64,000 bases of DNA from Isoetes taiwanensis (lineage: Eukaryota > Streptophyta > Lycopodiopsida > Isoetales > Isoetaceae): the NCBI GenBank assembly GCA_021234155.1, contig JAJEKV010000033.1, positions 3,205,454 to 3,269,453 of the forward strand, written 5' to 3'. The notes under the pieces are model-generated. The model worked only from the letters and a program-made list of their open reading frames with translations, searched no databases and had not been told where the DNA came from. A program made the position numbers and the translations under genes. Below are positions 45,183-56,482 of the stretch, piece after piece (the stretch's first letter is position 1; every line of letters starts with the position of its first letter).

Positions 45183-46800
45183 TTAAATAATCTTATAAGA
45201 ATAGAATAGAATAGAATAGAATAGAATAGAATAGAATAGAATAGAATAGAATAGAATAGAATAGAATAGAATAGAATAGAATAGAATAGAATAGATTTTT
45301 TAGCGTCCACGGAGACCAATTGGCCTATGGGACCCAAACAAAAAAGAGAGCAACAGAAGTGTGACATCGATGGGATTAAAAACCCCACCTCAAGGGTTTT
45401 CGAGGGAAAACCTTAGCAGTAATAAGTATTTGGCACTGCATAATTGTATAGGATAGTTCAATACCATCCCGGAGGACACAATCGAGTCCGCGGCATCCAT
45501 AACCTCCCCGGAGGTATGACCCCAACAAACCCATCGACGCCGTAGTCAATAACCGATGCAACGGCCGCGGTGCACTAGTAATCGAACATATCGCTCTCGG
45601 ATATGGGCAAACGCTGGGCAGATCTGGAGGGCATGACATTCATCCTCAATGGCGCCCTGGTGGCAACACTGGCAAAGCCTTTGCTCTCGCACTTCCCGAG
45701 CCCAATGTCCTGTTTCAATGCGGAGGCGTATGTGCACCCGCGTATAATGGAAGCTATAAGTCGGCCGCTTCTTCATGGGCATTTGGATGTACAAGTATCG
45801 GTGTGGGCCTCGTGAGCCTAGGATTGACTTGCTGGCGATAGTGTGCCTTAACGCGCGCGCCGAGCATCCGTGATCCCGAGAGCTTGCGAAGGAAAGTAGC
45901 ATCTAGGTACGGCTTTTAAGTGCCTTGTGATCTTTCTTTGTCCTCACATGTAATCGATCTGTTTTGCCTCTGTACACCCGGCGTGAGAACCACTGAGCTT
46001 GCTTGTCCTTCCAGCAGGATTTCAGACGTTGGGGACCCATCGCCATGGCCAAAGCAAGGTTGGGCAAACGTGTATCAGCCATAGCGACCACCTTCTGGAA
46101 GTAAATGATATAGCGTTCCAATGCAGCCCGTTGAAGGGGTAGAAAGCCTGTCTCCTGGAGTAGGATCTGGTATGGAACTGTGGACTTTACCCCAAGGGCA
46201 CGTGTCAAGAAGGCCTTCTGCACCTGCTCGAGGTCATTCCAGGTGTTGAGGAATATCACCAGACCCCACACTTCTGCCCGTACAAAGGGACCGGCTCGAC
46301 CAAGGCCCGAAACAAGTATGACTGGTGGCCCCATGCGTACAACTCTGCCTTGTGGCTGTTGTTATGCATGGCATATAGTGCTTTCCAACCCACCGTGACC
46401 CACAACCTGATGGCAGCATTCCAATGGGTGGTAGTTGAGAACTCGATCCCCAAGTACTTGTAGGTCGGAGCCACCTCTACATCTTGTCCCTGGTAAGTGA
46501 ATGAGGGTAGCCTTGGCTGGCGGGATGATGAAACTAGCAGCACCCTAGTTTTGGCCAAGTTAACTCGCATGCCAGTGAATCGGCAAAAAGTGTCAAGAGC
46601 ATCCAGGTGACGTTGCATGTCCTCTGGAGTATAGGTCAGAAGGTTGACATCGTCAGCATATATGAGTTGCCGGATTGTGTGATGCATGAGATGGGCGCCC
46701 GCACCTCCATGCTCAGAGAGACAATCTTCCAGTTGGTCAATGTATAGGCCAATGAGTGGGGGAGAGGGGGCAACCCTGACGCACTCCAATACTACTGATT
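45183..46800 (-). mobile_element. 5'-truncated LINE with long (TATTC)n tail
   Basis: On the - strand, from 46789, decayed frames read GLYIDQLEDCLSEHG, QLIYADDVNLLTY (the RT catalytic box), MRVNLAKTRVLLVSS, YKYLGIEF and NDLEQVQKAFLTRALGV. A cysteine cluster CQCCHQGAIEDECHALQ follows. The 3' UTR has a stem (cgAAAACCC...GGGGTTTTTaa), then GGGTCCCATAGG...TTGGTCTCCGTGGACG, then about 19 TATTC units (45199-45294). RT coding starts mid-domain, so the 5' end was never copied or is lost. It is the best example of this LINE 3' end in the window. Confidence 0.88.
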
Positions 46801-46844
46801 ACCGGCTGTCCTGACGATGTGATACGGCCTGAGCATGCCTCGTG

Positions 46845-47150
46845 AAGAAAAATAAGTACCAAACACGACTAGCTCTTTACCTCGTGGTCAAGTGGGAAAA
46901 ACGCCAATAAACTTTGGTGATAAAATAACTACAAAACACAACTTGCTCTTTACCTCGTGGTCAAATGGCAAAAACACCAATAAACCTTGGTGATAAAATA
47001 AGTACAGAAAACGACTTGCTCTTTACCTCATGGTCTCGTGGTCAAGTGACGAAAATGCCGATAAACATTAGTGATACGACTTGCACTTTACCTCGTAGGG
47101 TCAAGTGACGAAAACACCAATAAATCTCGTGATATGTTGCTGTATAGAGG
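46845..47150. repeat. Tandem repeat of about 70-80 bp, four diverged units
   Basis: Each unit contains (gctct/gcact)ttacctcgtggtcaa, then (g)aaaa(c/t)(a/g)ccaataaa, then (a)gtgata. Units begin near 46885, 46943, 47018 and 47080. Directly right of the LINE. Confidence 0.85.
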
Positions 47151-49468
47151 GTATCATGTCCTTTCCTTTTTAGATAGTATGAAAAGGCAAACCTTCATAT
47201 AATAGGTGGTACCAGAAAACAATTAGAAGGTGGCCACATGCTGACATATCTGCGATTTCTGCATGAGTTATATGGCTTTTTATTATAGCCTCTAGAAGCT
47301 CTTCACTTAAATCAACAATAACAAATAATAATCAACTACCTTCACAACTCGCAATCCTGTAAAGTACTCCAAAAAGTTAGTATGAATAGCCTTCATAGCT
47401 AGAGCTCACCACCCAATCAGGTTTTCAGATCTCCGTGATGTGGCTCTCCACGAGCTTAAGCAAGAGGGCTTTAACAATCTACTCACAAAGTCTCAGTCAC
47501 AAGATAGGAATTTGTTTGGCAGCAAGTTTGGGCACGGTATTAACAATAAGATATTGAATATGCTCAGCAAAAGGCTATGGAAAAAGTGTTGGCTTCTTCT
47601 ATAATCAAATTGTATAGTTAAGGGGTAAAGCAATGATCTTTGACTCCTTGTCAATACTTTCAGCCATTGTTCCCGCATATGGATGAATCATAGAAAGTGC
47701 CATTCTGATTCGGAACCTAGACTCCGAGAGGTTCCTAAGAAGTGACACACTCTAATCTGAGCTCCGATTGTGGACATTAAAGTTTAGCTTCTATTTATAG
47801 ATGTCTCCACGACTTAGCATTTTTATCAAGCCCTTTATCCTTGGAAATGGTATTTATGAGCCACTCCACTCAACTCGTACCATATCAATTTTACTTCCCC
47901 TTGGTTGGATATTTCTGACCTAAACAATGACTTTGTGTGTCGTATTCTTGAGGTTTTCTAGCTTATGGAAAGTTCTTTGCCTTCCATTGATTGAGCCAAT
48001 ATGAGAGTACCAAATGTTTTTCAGTTGCTAAATGTTTTTATATAGGTCTAACCCAAATGGCGAACTAAGTCTCCAATATATGTATAACGGGAGATTCTTT
48101 GTTCAAAATTTTAGCGCTTAAAGTGGCCAAGTCTATACAAACAACAAAAGAGCAACACATTATTAAGTTGATTCTAACACCTCAAATTATAGGTCCCCAT
48201 AAATCACGTTATATGTCGATAGACTCAAATGAGGCGAATGCTATCAATTCTTTTGCCAAATTTAAAAATATTTCAATACATTTAACTGCCAATGAACTAC
48301 TATAAAATGGCGAGTCTACACCTACTAAATAGCTAAATCATCCAGATCAAGCTGGCCAAAGAATTTTGCCAAAATAGGTGATTCGGGAATTTCTACTGAT
48401 CTTAGAAAGAAATCCTCCAACCCTACATGGATCAATAGAACATAGAATGTCATTAAGGATCAATCCTTTGAATGACTCCTCAGAGAACGAGCTAAGTGTG
48501 ACTAATATAAGATCCATTGAGCCTAAATGTGAGCACAATGATGCATTTTTGAAAACCAAAATATAGAAAATAGGCATCCCACCAAACAAAGATCCACATA
48601 ATGGTGACTACATCAAGCTGATTGATCAAGTCTACAATTTATATAGTTGTCAAAGTCTTTAATCAAATGTACAATTCGCAAAGACTATGATTTAATTTAC
48701 AGCCAATGCTCTTTAGGAGAAACAAAAGTTAAATTTTGTGATGTTGTGAAAGTTCACATAAATGCCAAAGATAATCAAATGTAAAATTCACATAAAGTAC
48801 AAATGTTGTATTTCAATCAAACGTAAAATTCACATAAAGTACAAATGCTAGTTGTGTTTGCCGAGTCAAAACCCATTCTATTCCTTGGAAGGCAATTATC
48901 TTAAGCTTTGAACAAAATGCCAAGTTTTTACTATTTTATTTTTATTAGTTAATTTGGAAATTGGAAACTTGCCAATACCCAAAATTTAATCACACAACAC
49001 ATTAGAAGATGCAAGAATTAGTGCCCACGCTCAGACTCTCTGTTTGGCAAAAAATACCAAAATACCCTTAAAAATGGGTTTACCAAAATACCCTTAAAAG
49101 TGGGTTGTTTGGCTAAAATAGTAATAACTTCTTTGTGACTGATCAAACATGAAAGTGACCTTCACAAAACGTATAAATGATAATGAGAATCATCTAAAAT
49201 GAAGTTGGAATCTTCAAGTTATGGTGCTTTAAATATGGGTTTTAAAAAACAACTCAAAAGAGCATAACTTGTGAATTTCAACGCCTGGAAAGATCTTATC
49301 ATATCTGCAACTATTGTGAAGACCAGTTTCGCATGTATTGTGAAGACCTGTTTTGCATTTGATGAGCCATAAAAACTATATTACCATATGCACTTAGTTT
49401 GAACGCCATTTTCATCATTTTTGTGAAATATAAGGGCATTTTAGTAATTTTCCCTATTTTTTATTTGC
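47151..49468. other. Gene-free AT-rich stretch
   Basis: No coding sequence is recognised. Short direct repeats occur, for example cacataaagtacaaatg at about 48791 and 48832. The small ORFs have no recognisable motifs. Confidence 0.45.
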
Positions 49469-49567
49469 AAAGAGTCAGAACTGGATGGAGGCAGCAGAGT
49501 AACCAGTGTATGTGAGCCTTTCAGAGGCAAAGACATTCTGCAAATGGTTGCAGGATTATGAGCGCCT
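49469..49567 (+). pseudogene. Inverted fragment of the Egt1-like gene
   Basis: About 99 bp on the + strand match the coding strand of the Egt1-like gene (which lies on the - strand at about 50246-50350). The segment encodes KSQEWMEVAEKPVYVSLSEA in the gene. Here it carries a stop (gcagagTAAccag) and a short deletion before the end. It lies about 370 bp beyond the gene's stop, in the opposite orientation. It is a small inverted duplication and non-functional. Confidence 0.85.
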
Positions 49568-49936
49568 CTGATCCGTTTGTATTGATGTTTTTTTTTTTCA
49601 ATTTTGATTTGTTGACGAGTTTAGATTTTCCATAGGTAACGCTCTCCACACTCAGAATCAAGATCTTTCTGTTTTATACCAACACAAAACGTGATCCTTG
49701 CAGTATGTTGATGGGAAGTAAGGATTGTAATTGTTAATGCAACAAACGAAGTGAAATATATTGCGCATGATTATTGTTATTTACCACAAGAGCGTACAAT
49801 AACAGGATGCTTTTGGCCAATATTACTAGCAAGTTTTTTTGCGCTTCACTCTAAAGGCTTAGATTACTTACCTTCATAAACGAAGAGTGATATATAATTT
49901 AAGGACAAATGGAAGATGCAAAGACTGATATTCTAT

Positions 49937-52614
49937 TCATTTGCAGCACCTGAACTTTGCAAAAACATAAGGGTATTGTCGTTGATAGAAGTTACGAAAG
50001 GAACCCCTGATCATAGAAGGATGAGTAGCAGGGGATGATCCTTTCAATACATAATGCAGACCATCAAAAAAATCAGAGGAATATTGTGGGTACTCTTCCA
50101 TGGCCCTGAAGTCTGGAAATGGAGCAAAAACTGTATCTGTCCATTCCCATCCACCATCCTTCAACTGTTCTACCCTTCCAATCTCTCCATTAGCATCAAC
50201 AAGACGTTGATACTCTGCGTTAACATCAACAAGACGTTGATACTCCGCCTCGCTCATAATCCTGCAACCTGCCCATTTGCAAAATGCCTTTGCTTCTGAA
50301 AGACTCACATATACTGGTTTCTCTGCTACTTCCATCCACTCCTGACTTTTTGTAGTAGTATGCACATAAATTTGGCCCTTGCACCATGACCACGTAGCAG
50401 GACAGTCCATACCCTGCTTCTTCATGAACTCAAAATCTGTAGCATCCCATAGTTCTTTCCTTCCATATCCCTTGTCCACAATAAATGAGATGTATTGTCT
50501 CACTGATACAGGTTTAGAGCTCACCCAGAACTTCTTATCCACGTTACTGCGCACTGATGGATACTCATTGTCCCATAGAAAAGTATTAGTTCCTGTGGGA
50601 TCTGTTGCACCAAGGACCACTTCACCTGGAGAAATACACACTTCTGGATTAACATGACAAGAATCTTCAGAACATAGAGACAAATTGGCAGAAACAAAGT
50701 GATTCTTGCTTGGAACATAGTTGTTTTCAAACTTGCGTTTCTGTTCCTGCACTAGCATGTAGGATAATGTCTCCTGATGCATGTACTCATGTTCCAAGGC
50801 CAGATGGACAAGCCTCAACTTTAATTTCCCTCCATGTATAGCATCCATGATCATTTTCCTTGTTGCCTGCACATATGACTTGATTTCACCAACTTGTGGC
50901 CACTCGTCTGGGATGTCTGGATGAGAATGACAACATGATGGTGACAGTAATATTGGATCAATCCCTCTAGAGAACATGATGTCAACATTGGAGACGGTTT
51001 CTTTGAGTAGTTTCAGCTTGGCAAATGCTGAGATATGGCCGCTGCAGATAAAAGTACAGCATACTTAACATACAGATCTAGTAAAGAAAAATCAGGTTCA
51101 AAATAAAAGCATGGAACTAAAACACTATTAGCATGGGATATAGTAAAGTTACAGATGCACTAAAGAAGTGGAAGTCACATTAGGACAGGGAAACAACAAT
51201 GAGGCGATAAAATAAATTTCCCCTTAGTGAAATAAGCTAGTAACTATTCAGCTGTTAATAGATGTATGGCAGTAACCTGGTTATTGATATGAATAACCTT
51301 ACTAGTAGAAAGAAAAGGGGTGCCTGAAAGGGATTGGCTTGCTCTTCCAATCAACTCCATTCAGTAGATTGTCAGTATGTCCCCAACAGCGAAGCAAAGC
51401 TTCTTCTGGGGGAAATAGCCACTGGCACCCATAAGTTGGTGTATGCCATAATGCTTGAACTCGAAAACCTGACTCATTAGCAAGCAATTGGATATCATTC
51501 CATGTGAATTTTCTAGATATTTCAACTAGAACGCGCTCTTCAGGCCTGCAACATATTCTACAATCAAAAAGATGCGAATAAACAGTAAAGCCAAGAATAA
51601 ACTTAGAAATTCCGTACCTAACGTAAATATTCCACTGTCCAATCTCTAAGCCCTCCATGAACTTAATGTACATCTCAACCTGTCTTAATTTCTGGTTTAT
51701 CTCGACCTCATAAACACAAGATTTCTCCTCACAAGTATTATGGTCATAACCAATGAACTTTAGAGCATTCTGAACACCATTTCTGATGAAACTCTCTGTC
51801 ATACCTTTGCTATCATGGTATGCTGAAAATAAGGTGTCCGGGTCTTTCCAAATGTCTACAGCAAGTTGAAAAAGTTATTAAGAAGTTGTTGAATGCAAGC
51901 AGGATGGTGAGAACAGAAGACAAAATATTACCTGTACACAGAAAAATAAGGCATCTAGAACCACATACAACCCGAATATCTTTAAGGAATGATATTGCTT
52001 CTTTCTGAGAAAGATTCCCTATACTGCTTCCAAGCCAAATGACACATAAGACATGGCAGGGATATCGTTTCTTCACTTGTTTTAACCCTTCCATATATTC
52101 TGCTTCTATGAAATCAATCTCACCTTGGAAAGTCCTTTCCAAGTTCTTTCTAGCTTGTAACAGAGCACTTTTGGAGATATCAATTCCAACAAATGTGCAA
52201 CTGCAGATCACATTTACAAACCCCACTTCATTAGATGCACATAACATTCTGCAATGAACATCTTAAACGGTTGATGAACTAGTAAACATCATGTAAAGAA
52301 GCATTTCCAAATTTATGTCTGAATACATGCCTCTTAGGTACTGCAGAAAGAAGCCTAGCTGTTTTTTGGGCGGATCCACATCCAAGCTCTACCATAACAC
52401 TTCCAGGATCGACATAAGAGGCTATTTCATTAGCATGAGAATCCAGCATTTTCTTTTCTGCTTCAAAGAGGTAATATTCCTTCAAAGCAGTAATCTCATC
52501 AAACAATTCTGATCCCCGTTTGTTGTAAAGAAAAGAGAAGGGAAGCGTTTTAAAATCTGCCTGCAATCCGGCAACCACTTCCAAAACTTTGTCATAAGGC
52601 TGGAAATTGGCCAT
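49937..52614 (-). CDS. Egt1-like ergothioneine synthase (EgtD-EgtB fusion), five exons
   Basis: Proposed exons: 52614-52331, 52200-51932, 51855-51618, 51545-51303 and 51041-49937 (2,139 nt, 712 residues, no internal stop). Residues 1-320 are an EgtD-type histidine trimethylase: FLYNKRGSELFDE, EYYLFEAE, ELGCGSAQKT (SAM site), LGSSIGNL (Asn157), SAYHD (Tyr197), LVEISRKF (Glu272, Ser274), all equivalent to substrate-binding residues of mycobacterial EgtD. Residues 335-500 are DinB-like with the iron ligands in FYYGHI (His347) and LEHEYMHQET (His429, His433). Residues 480-712 are an FGE/EgtB domain (GGWEWTD, FFDGLHYVLKG, GSFRNFYQRQYPYVF). EgtB forms the C-S bond of ergothioneine. The N-terminal methylase order matches fungal Egt1, not OvoA. 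Intron 1 would be GC-AG; the others are GT-AG. A 30-bp tandem duplication (50194-50248) adds ten residues (EYQRLVD(V/A)N-) in the FGE domain. Confidence 0.9.
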
Positions 52615-53894
52615 TCTAGTTCTAGACTAGAGTGGATGGAATAGAAGACGAAAAAAGAGACGATTAAGAAGAAAATGCAAGGTTGCATGCATGCCAGCTT
52701 CTAACAAACAGTTCACAAAATGTGTCGTATGCGATCGTCGCTGCATTCCACATACCATACGTGTCCATTCCACATACAATTTCTAGAAAGTTTTCCATGG
52801 TATTAGCAGGTCTCAATCATTCGTTTATTTTCTTGCTGCAATATTCTATTTGGTTGGCTGTCCTGTAAGAATTTTAGTCTGTGCTTCATTTCTTTGATGC
52901 TAAAAGTGCGAACCATGCAGATTATTTACTTCGGTAGAAGCACAGCCTGCTCTTTGTAGGTGTAGTTTTTGGGCAAACCCTCGCTCCGGAGGGTTCTTCG
53001 CATATTCTAAGGATATGCTGGTATATGTCTGGTATATTCCAAAAACTGCTTCACCTGTTAACGCCCTTAAACTGGCGGTCACCCTTGTTAGTGGGCGAAG
53101 CTCTTCTTATCGTGTAACCGGTACTCGGAACAAAATGCTGGCCCTCTCCTCTAATGCATTCATCTGCAAGAATTACATTCAAGGTCCCCACTATAATCCC
53201 TCATAGCTCGAGCCGCATGCCAGAGCCCGAGCAACAGCCCTCTTCTTTGCTTGTGAACTAAGCCTTATTTTGTGCAGGGTTTTTGATCGGCCTGAGTGTC
53301 TGTGCTTAGGCTCTGCTTGTTCGGAAACAGGGAGACGGCATCATCCTTGTGTTTATCGCGGCAGAGGCCAACGTCAAATTTTACAGAAAAAAATTCAAAG
53401 GATGTGGGCAAATCTGCTTGGCCCAAATTCGCGTCCCATTCCTTTTACCGTAGTGCCAATTTTGGAGGCATGGCACATGGCTTTGCAAATTTTAATGCCG
53501 CACGTTTGAAAAAATTGGCGGATCAAAAAGAGGGATGATCTAAAGGAACTGGATACGTTTGTGTTGAGCTCTGCCGGATCTCCTATTTCTGATGTGTTCG
53601 AAAGTACAGTTTCTCGCATTTGCCTCCAAAAATCTTCCTGTTTCTGTCTAAATTATTTCCCATAATGGGCAACTAGGGCTCATCAAATTCTAAGGGCGGA
53701 TCTGTGAGCTGCAAGGCAAAAGCAGAATTCTTATTATAATTTATGGAGGATGGGACATTCTATTGCTAAAAAGGATTAAAACCTTATGGTTTGAATTTCA
53801 GTCAACATTCTAGTCATTCTGAGATGATAGAAATTGAAGCTTTGAGCTATCCTACTAGCCAGATATGATCTGATCTTCTCCACAAAGAGTAAGT
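52615..53894. other. Upstream region of the Egt1-like gene; no other gene recognised
   Basis: Should contain the Egt1 promoter and 5' UTR. A segment at 52672-52743 (aaaatgcaaggttgcatgca ... atcgtcgctgca) is shared with 24188-24250. A second at about 52970-53040 (gggcaaaccctcg ... gcatattc ... gatatgctggtatat) resembles 15668-15740. Both are probably dispersed repeats. Open frames at 53270-53620 have no recognised product. Confidence 0.4.
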
Positions 53895-54220
53895 AGGCAG
53901 TATAGGTGCCCTAGATCAGCCCGGCTTATCCGTGAACAAATTTTATGGAATTAAATTAGATGCAGTCATTGGAAGTGCTCTTATAAATATGTATGCAAAA
54001 TGTGGTAGATTGGAGGAGTCGCACAAAATGTTTATTAACTTGTTAACTCCAAATGTCGTGATTTGGGGTGCTATGATTGCAGGGTATGCGCAACATGGTG
54101 AAGGGCTCTCTGGATTAGCCTGTTTGGACAACATGAGGTAGGTATAATACTAAATGAGCTCATAGTATCAAACATTCTAAAAGCATGTGGCAGTATAGGG
54201 GCCATTGGAATGGGTAAATG
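53895..54220 (+). pseudogene. PPR protein fragment cut by an LTR
   Basis: A pentatricopeptide-repeat fragment of the plant PLS type: GSIGALDQPG, LDAVIGSALINMYAKCGRLEE, VVIWGAMIAGYAQHG and, after a frameshift and stop near 54141, ILKACGSIGAIGMGK. PPR proteins bind organellar RNA. Coding-like sequence ends exactly where the gypsy LTR begins (54221). No start and no further repeats are visible, so it is a gene remnant interrupted by the retrotransposon. Confidence 0.85.
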
Positions 54221-55841
54221 TGACGCTCCCTGAACATATACGACCCTCGGACGTATACATACGGGGACTTTCCCCTCCCATGGCGACCAACTCGCCATGA
54301 GCAGGGCCCTCCGTCTATTTCGGGCCACCTATAATACGATGCCCGAAAGAAGGACACGAAGGGGTCATTCGGCCCACGCCTTCAATGGGGCTCCTACGTC
54401 GCGGAAGCGTGAATACGAGGGTTAGCACACAGCATAAATCACATATAAATAACCACCACGAAGGGTGGCATATCCATCCAAATACCAACGGCAAAGAATA
54501 TGCATCTAAACCTAAGAAAACACCCCAAACCCATGGTTCTACCCCGGTTCAGACTCCAGTGAGGATCGACCGACCGGCTAGGGCCTCAAGAGATCGCCAG
54601 ATTTAATCTTGACATGGCGTTGGGCGGCATAGAACATTGGCTAGGGTTGTCCACTCCATCCGCCCCTCTCATTGCACACTTTGCGGATGGGTCAATTCAC
54701 GCTATGGCGCCGCTATAGCCTTCCGGAGACGCGGGCTCGAGGCATCACCTGGCCGAGCCTACTCCGGGGTTCATGAAGCCCGGTCCGATGAGGCAGGTCG
54801 GGAAGCGTCCCCTTCCAGATTCACCCGGTGGCTCCATGGGCGAGCTAGAGAATACGTGCCGCATCGGCGACCCCGCATCCGTGCCGACTTACTCGCCCTA
54901 AATCTACTCAAAGTGCAAGGTGCCCCATACGGGTCACACCTTCCCACCTGGGGAGTGTCAGACCCATACCAGGCCCCTCGTGGCCAGCCATCTCGAGTCC
55001 TAGCTTCGCTATAGGAGTTCCGGGAGCCTTTTATGTTCGTGCAAGACCCCACCTCCACTTCACCACTTGTGTTCCTTGTGCGGTGCTAAGCCGGTACCAT
55101 AGCATCTATGACCCGGTGGGTTCTTGTGCCTGAGCCGCATTATTGGGATAATCTGAGGGGGCTTTATCTAGGAGTATACTACAATATATGGGCTCGGAGG
55201 TCTCTACCCTCCGTAATCCCCCATCTCGGGGAGTGCTAACTAAGCAAAGAACTATCAATTCATCCTTTGAGAGCAAAACCCGAATCAAAATATAAAGAGA
55301 ACTTACCTTTTCAACCAAGGGTTAGTTCCTACGAATAAAAGTACGAGAAACATACAAGACAACACACAAGTGCCCAAAGGGGCTACCCTAGAATATCAGC
55401 CTATACTAGCCACCCACTGTATTCCCTTTCGACCCGTTATCGTTTGGTGCCTCCATCCTTCCGAAACTTCGATGCTCGGCTCCGATCCACACAGTGCAAG
55501 TACTTGGGCAAGGTGGCGGCTCAATCCCAAGGTAGGCGCTCAGCCCAGTCGATTATGGTGGATACGGGGTGGTGATCCACCTTATGGGTTCAAAATAGCA
55601 TTCACCATGGCCAACCGAGTTTGGCGGGTGGTAGCGTTCAAAGGATAATTAGTTTAATTATCCTTTATAAATAATGATCCCTTAAATGTAGGTTATTATC
55701 TTTAACAATTAAATTAGCATAGCTAATTTAATCCTTTTAAGTCAACCCCTAGGTTACCATGCCCCATGGTAGCGTATCTATCTTGGGTGGCGATGTCAAC
55801 ATATTTATCATTATCGATAGGTATAAATACTTGGAACGTCA
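54221..55841 (-). mobile_element. 3' LTR of gypsy copy 2
   Basis: A 1,621-bp LTR with ends TGACGTTCCAAG and GGGAGCGTCA on the - strand, matching the LTR at 6560-8860 apart from the LINE-related block there. The polypurine tract (aaggaggggagaatg) abuts it at 55842-55856. The partner 5' LTR is beyond the window. Confidence 0.9.
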
Positions 55842-56482
55842 CATTCTCCCCTCCTTAGAATTAATCTTTGTCCTCAAAGATTGGGGTTAGTTGAAGATAT
55901 ACTAATAAAGAAAACACATTATAAAGGAAGATAATGCCTTGTTTCCCAAGGTAATATATTAAAATTTTTGAAGTTCAAAACAGTTCAAGCACTAAAGTGC
56001 ATTTCAGATGATTATCATAATCAAAAAGTTCAAGGACCCAAGTCCAGTATCAAAAGCAGTGTAACACTAAAGAACTATGTGTAAACACCATGAAAACGGA
56101 GAAAGTCGGGTCATCAGCAACCCCCTATACATGGGCAGGTCACGTACTGCTCACTGGCCTGCACATGTCACTATATCAGTTTTCATAGATAAAAAATAAT
56201 TAGATTGTGGTTGAAGGGTCCACCCCCTATAAGAAAATAAAAGAAAATTTATCTACAAGGGACCTATCATGCCTATAGTTCGCAGTTCATTGTGGCCTAA
56301 GGACTGGTCAGGTTCCTATTATAGCCAATATGAACGCGGCTATGAACTACATGCTTTACAAGCAGTTCGCGGTCATGTCCACATTGACAGTAGACCACGT
56401 CCTAAGGAACACAGAGGTGATCCCATCATCGGTAACTGTTGTTAACTACGATGCATCTACCCCTCTACTGATTCTCGGCGAA

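Noticed and set aside
46845-47150. CRISPR-like array
   Set aside because: The repeats are diverged, adjacent and without unique spacers, in eukaryotic DNA; it is a tandem repeat.
49937-52614. OvoA (ovothiol-type 5-histidylcysteine sulfoxide synthase)
   Set aside because: OvoA has the DinB/FGE part first and its methylase at the C-terminus. Here the EgtD-like methylase is N-terminal, as in Egt1.
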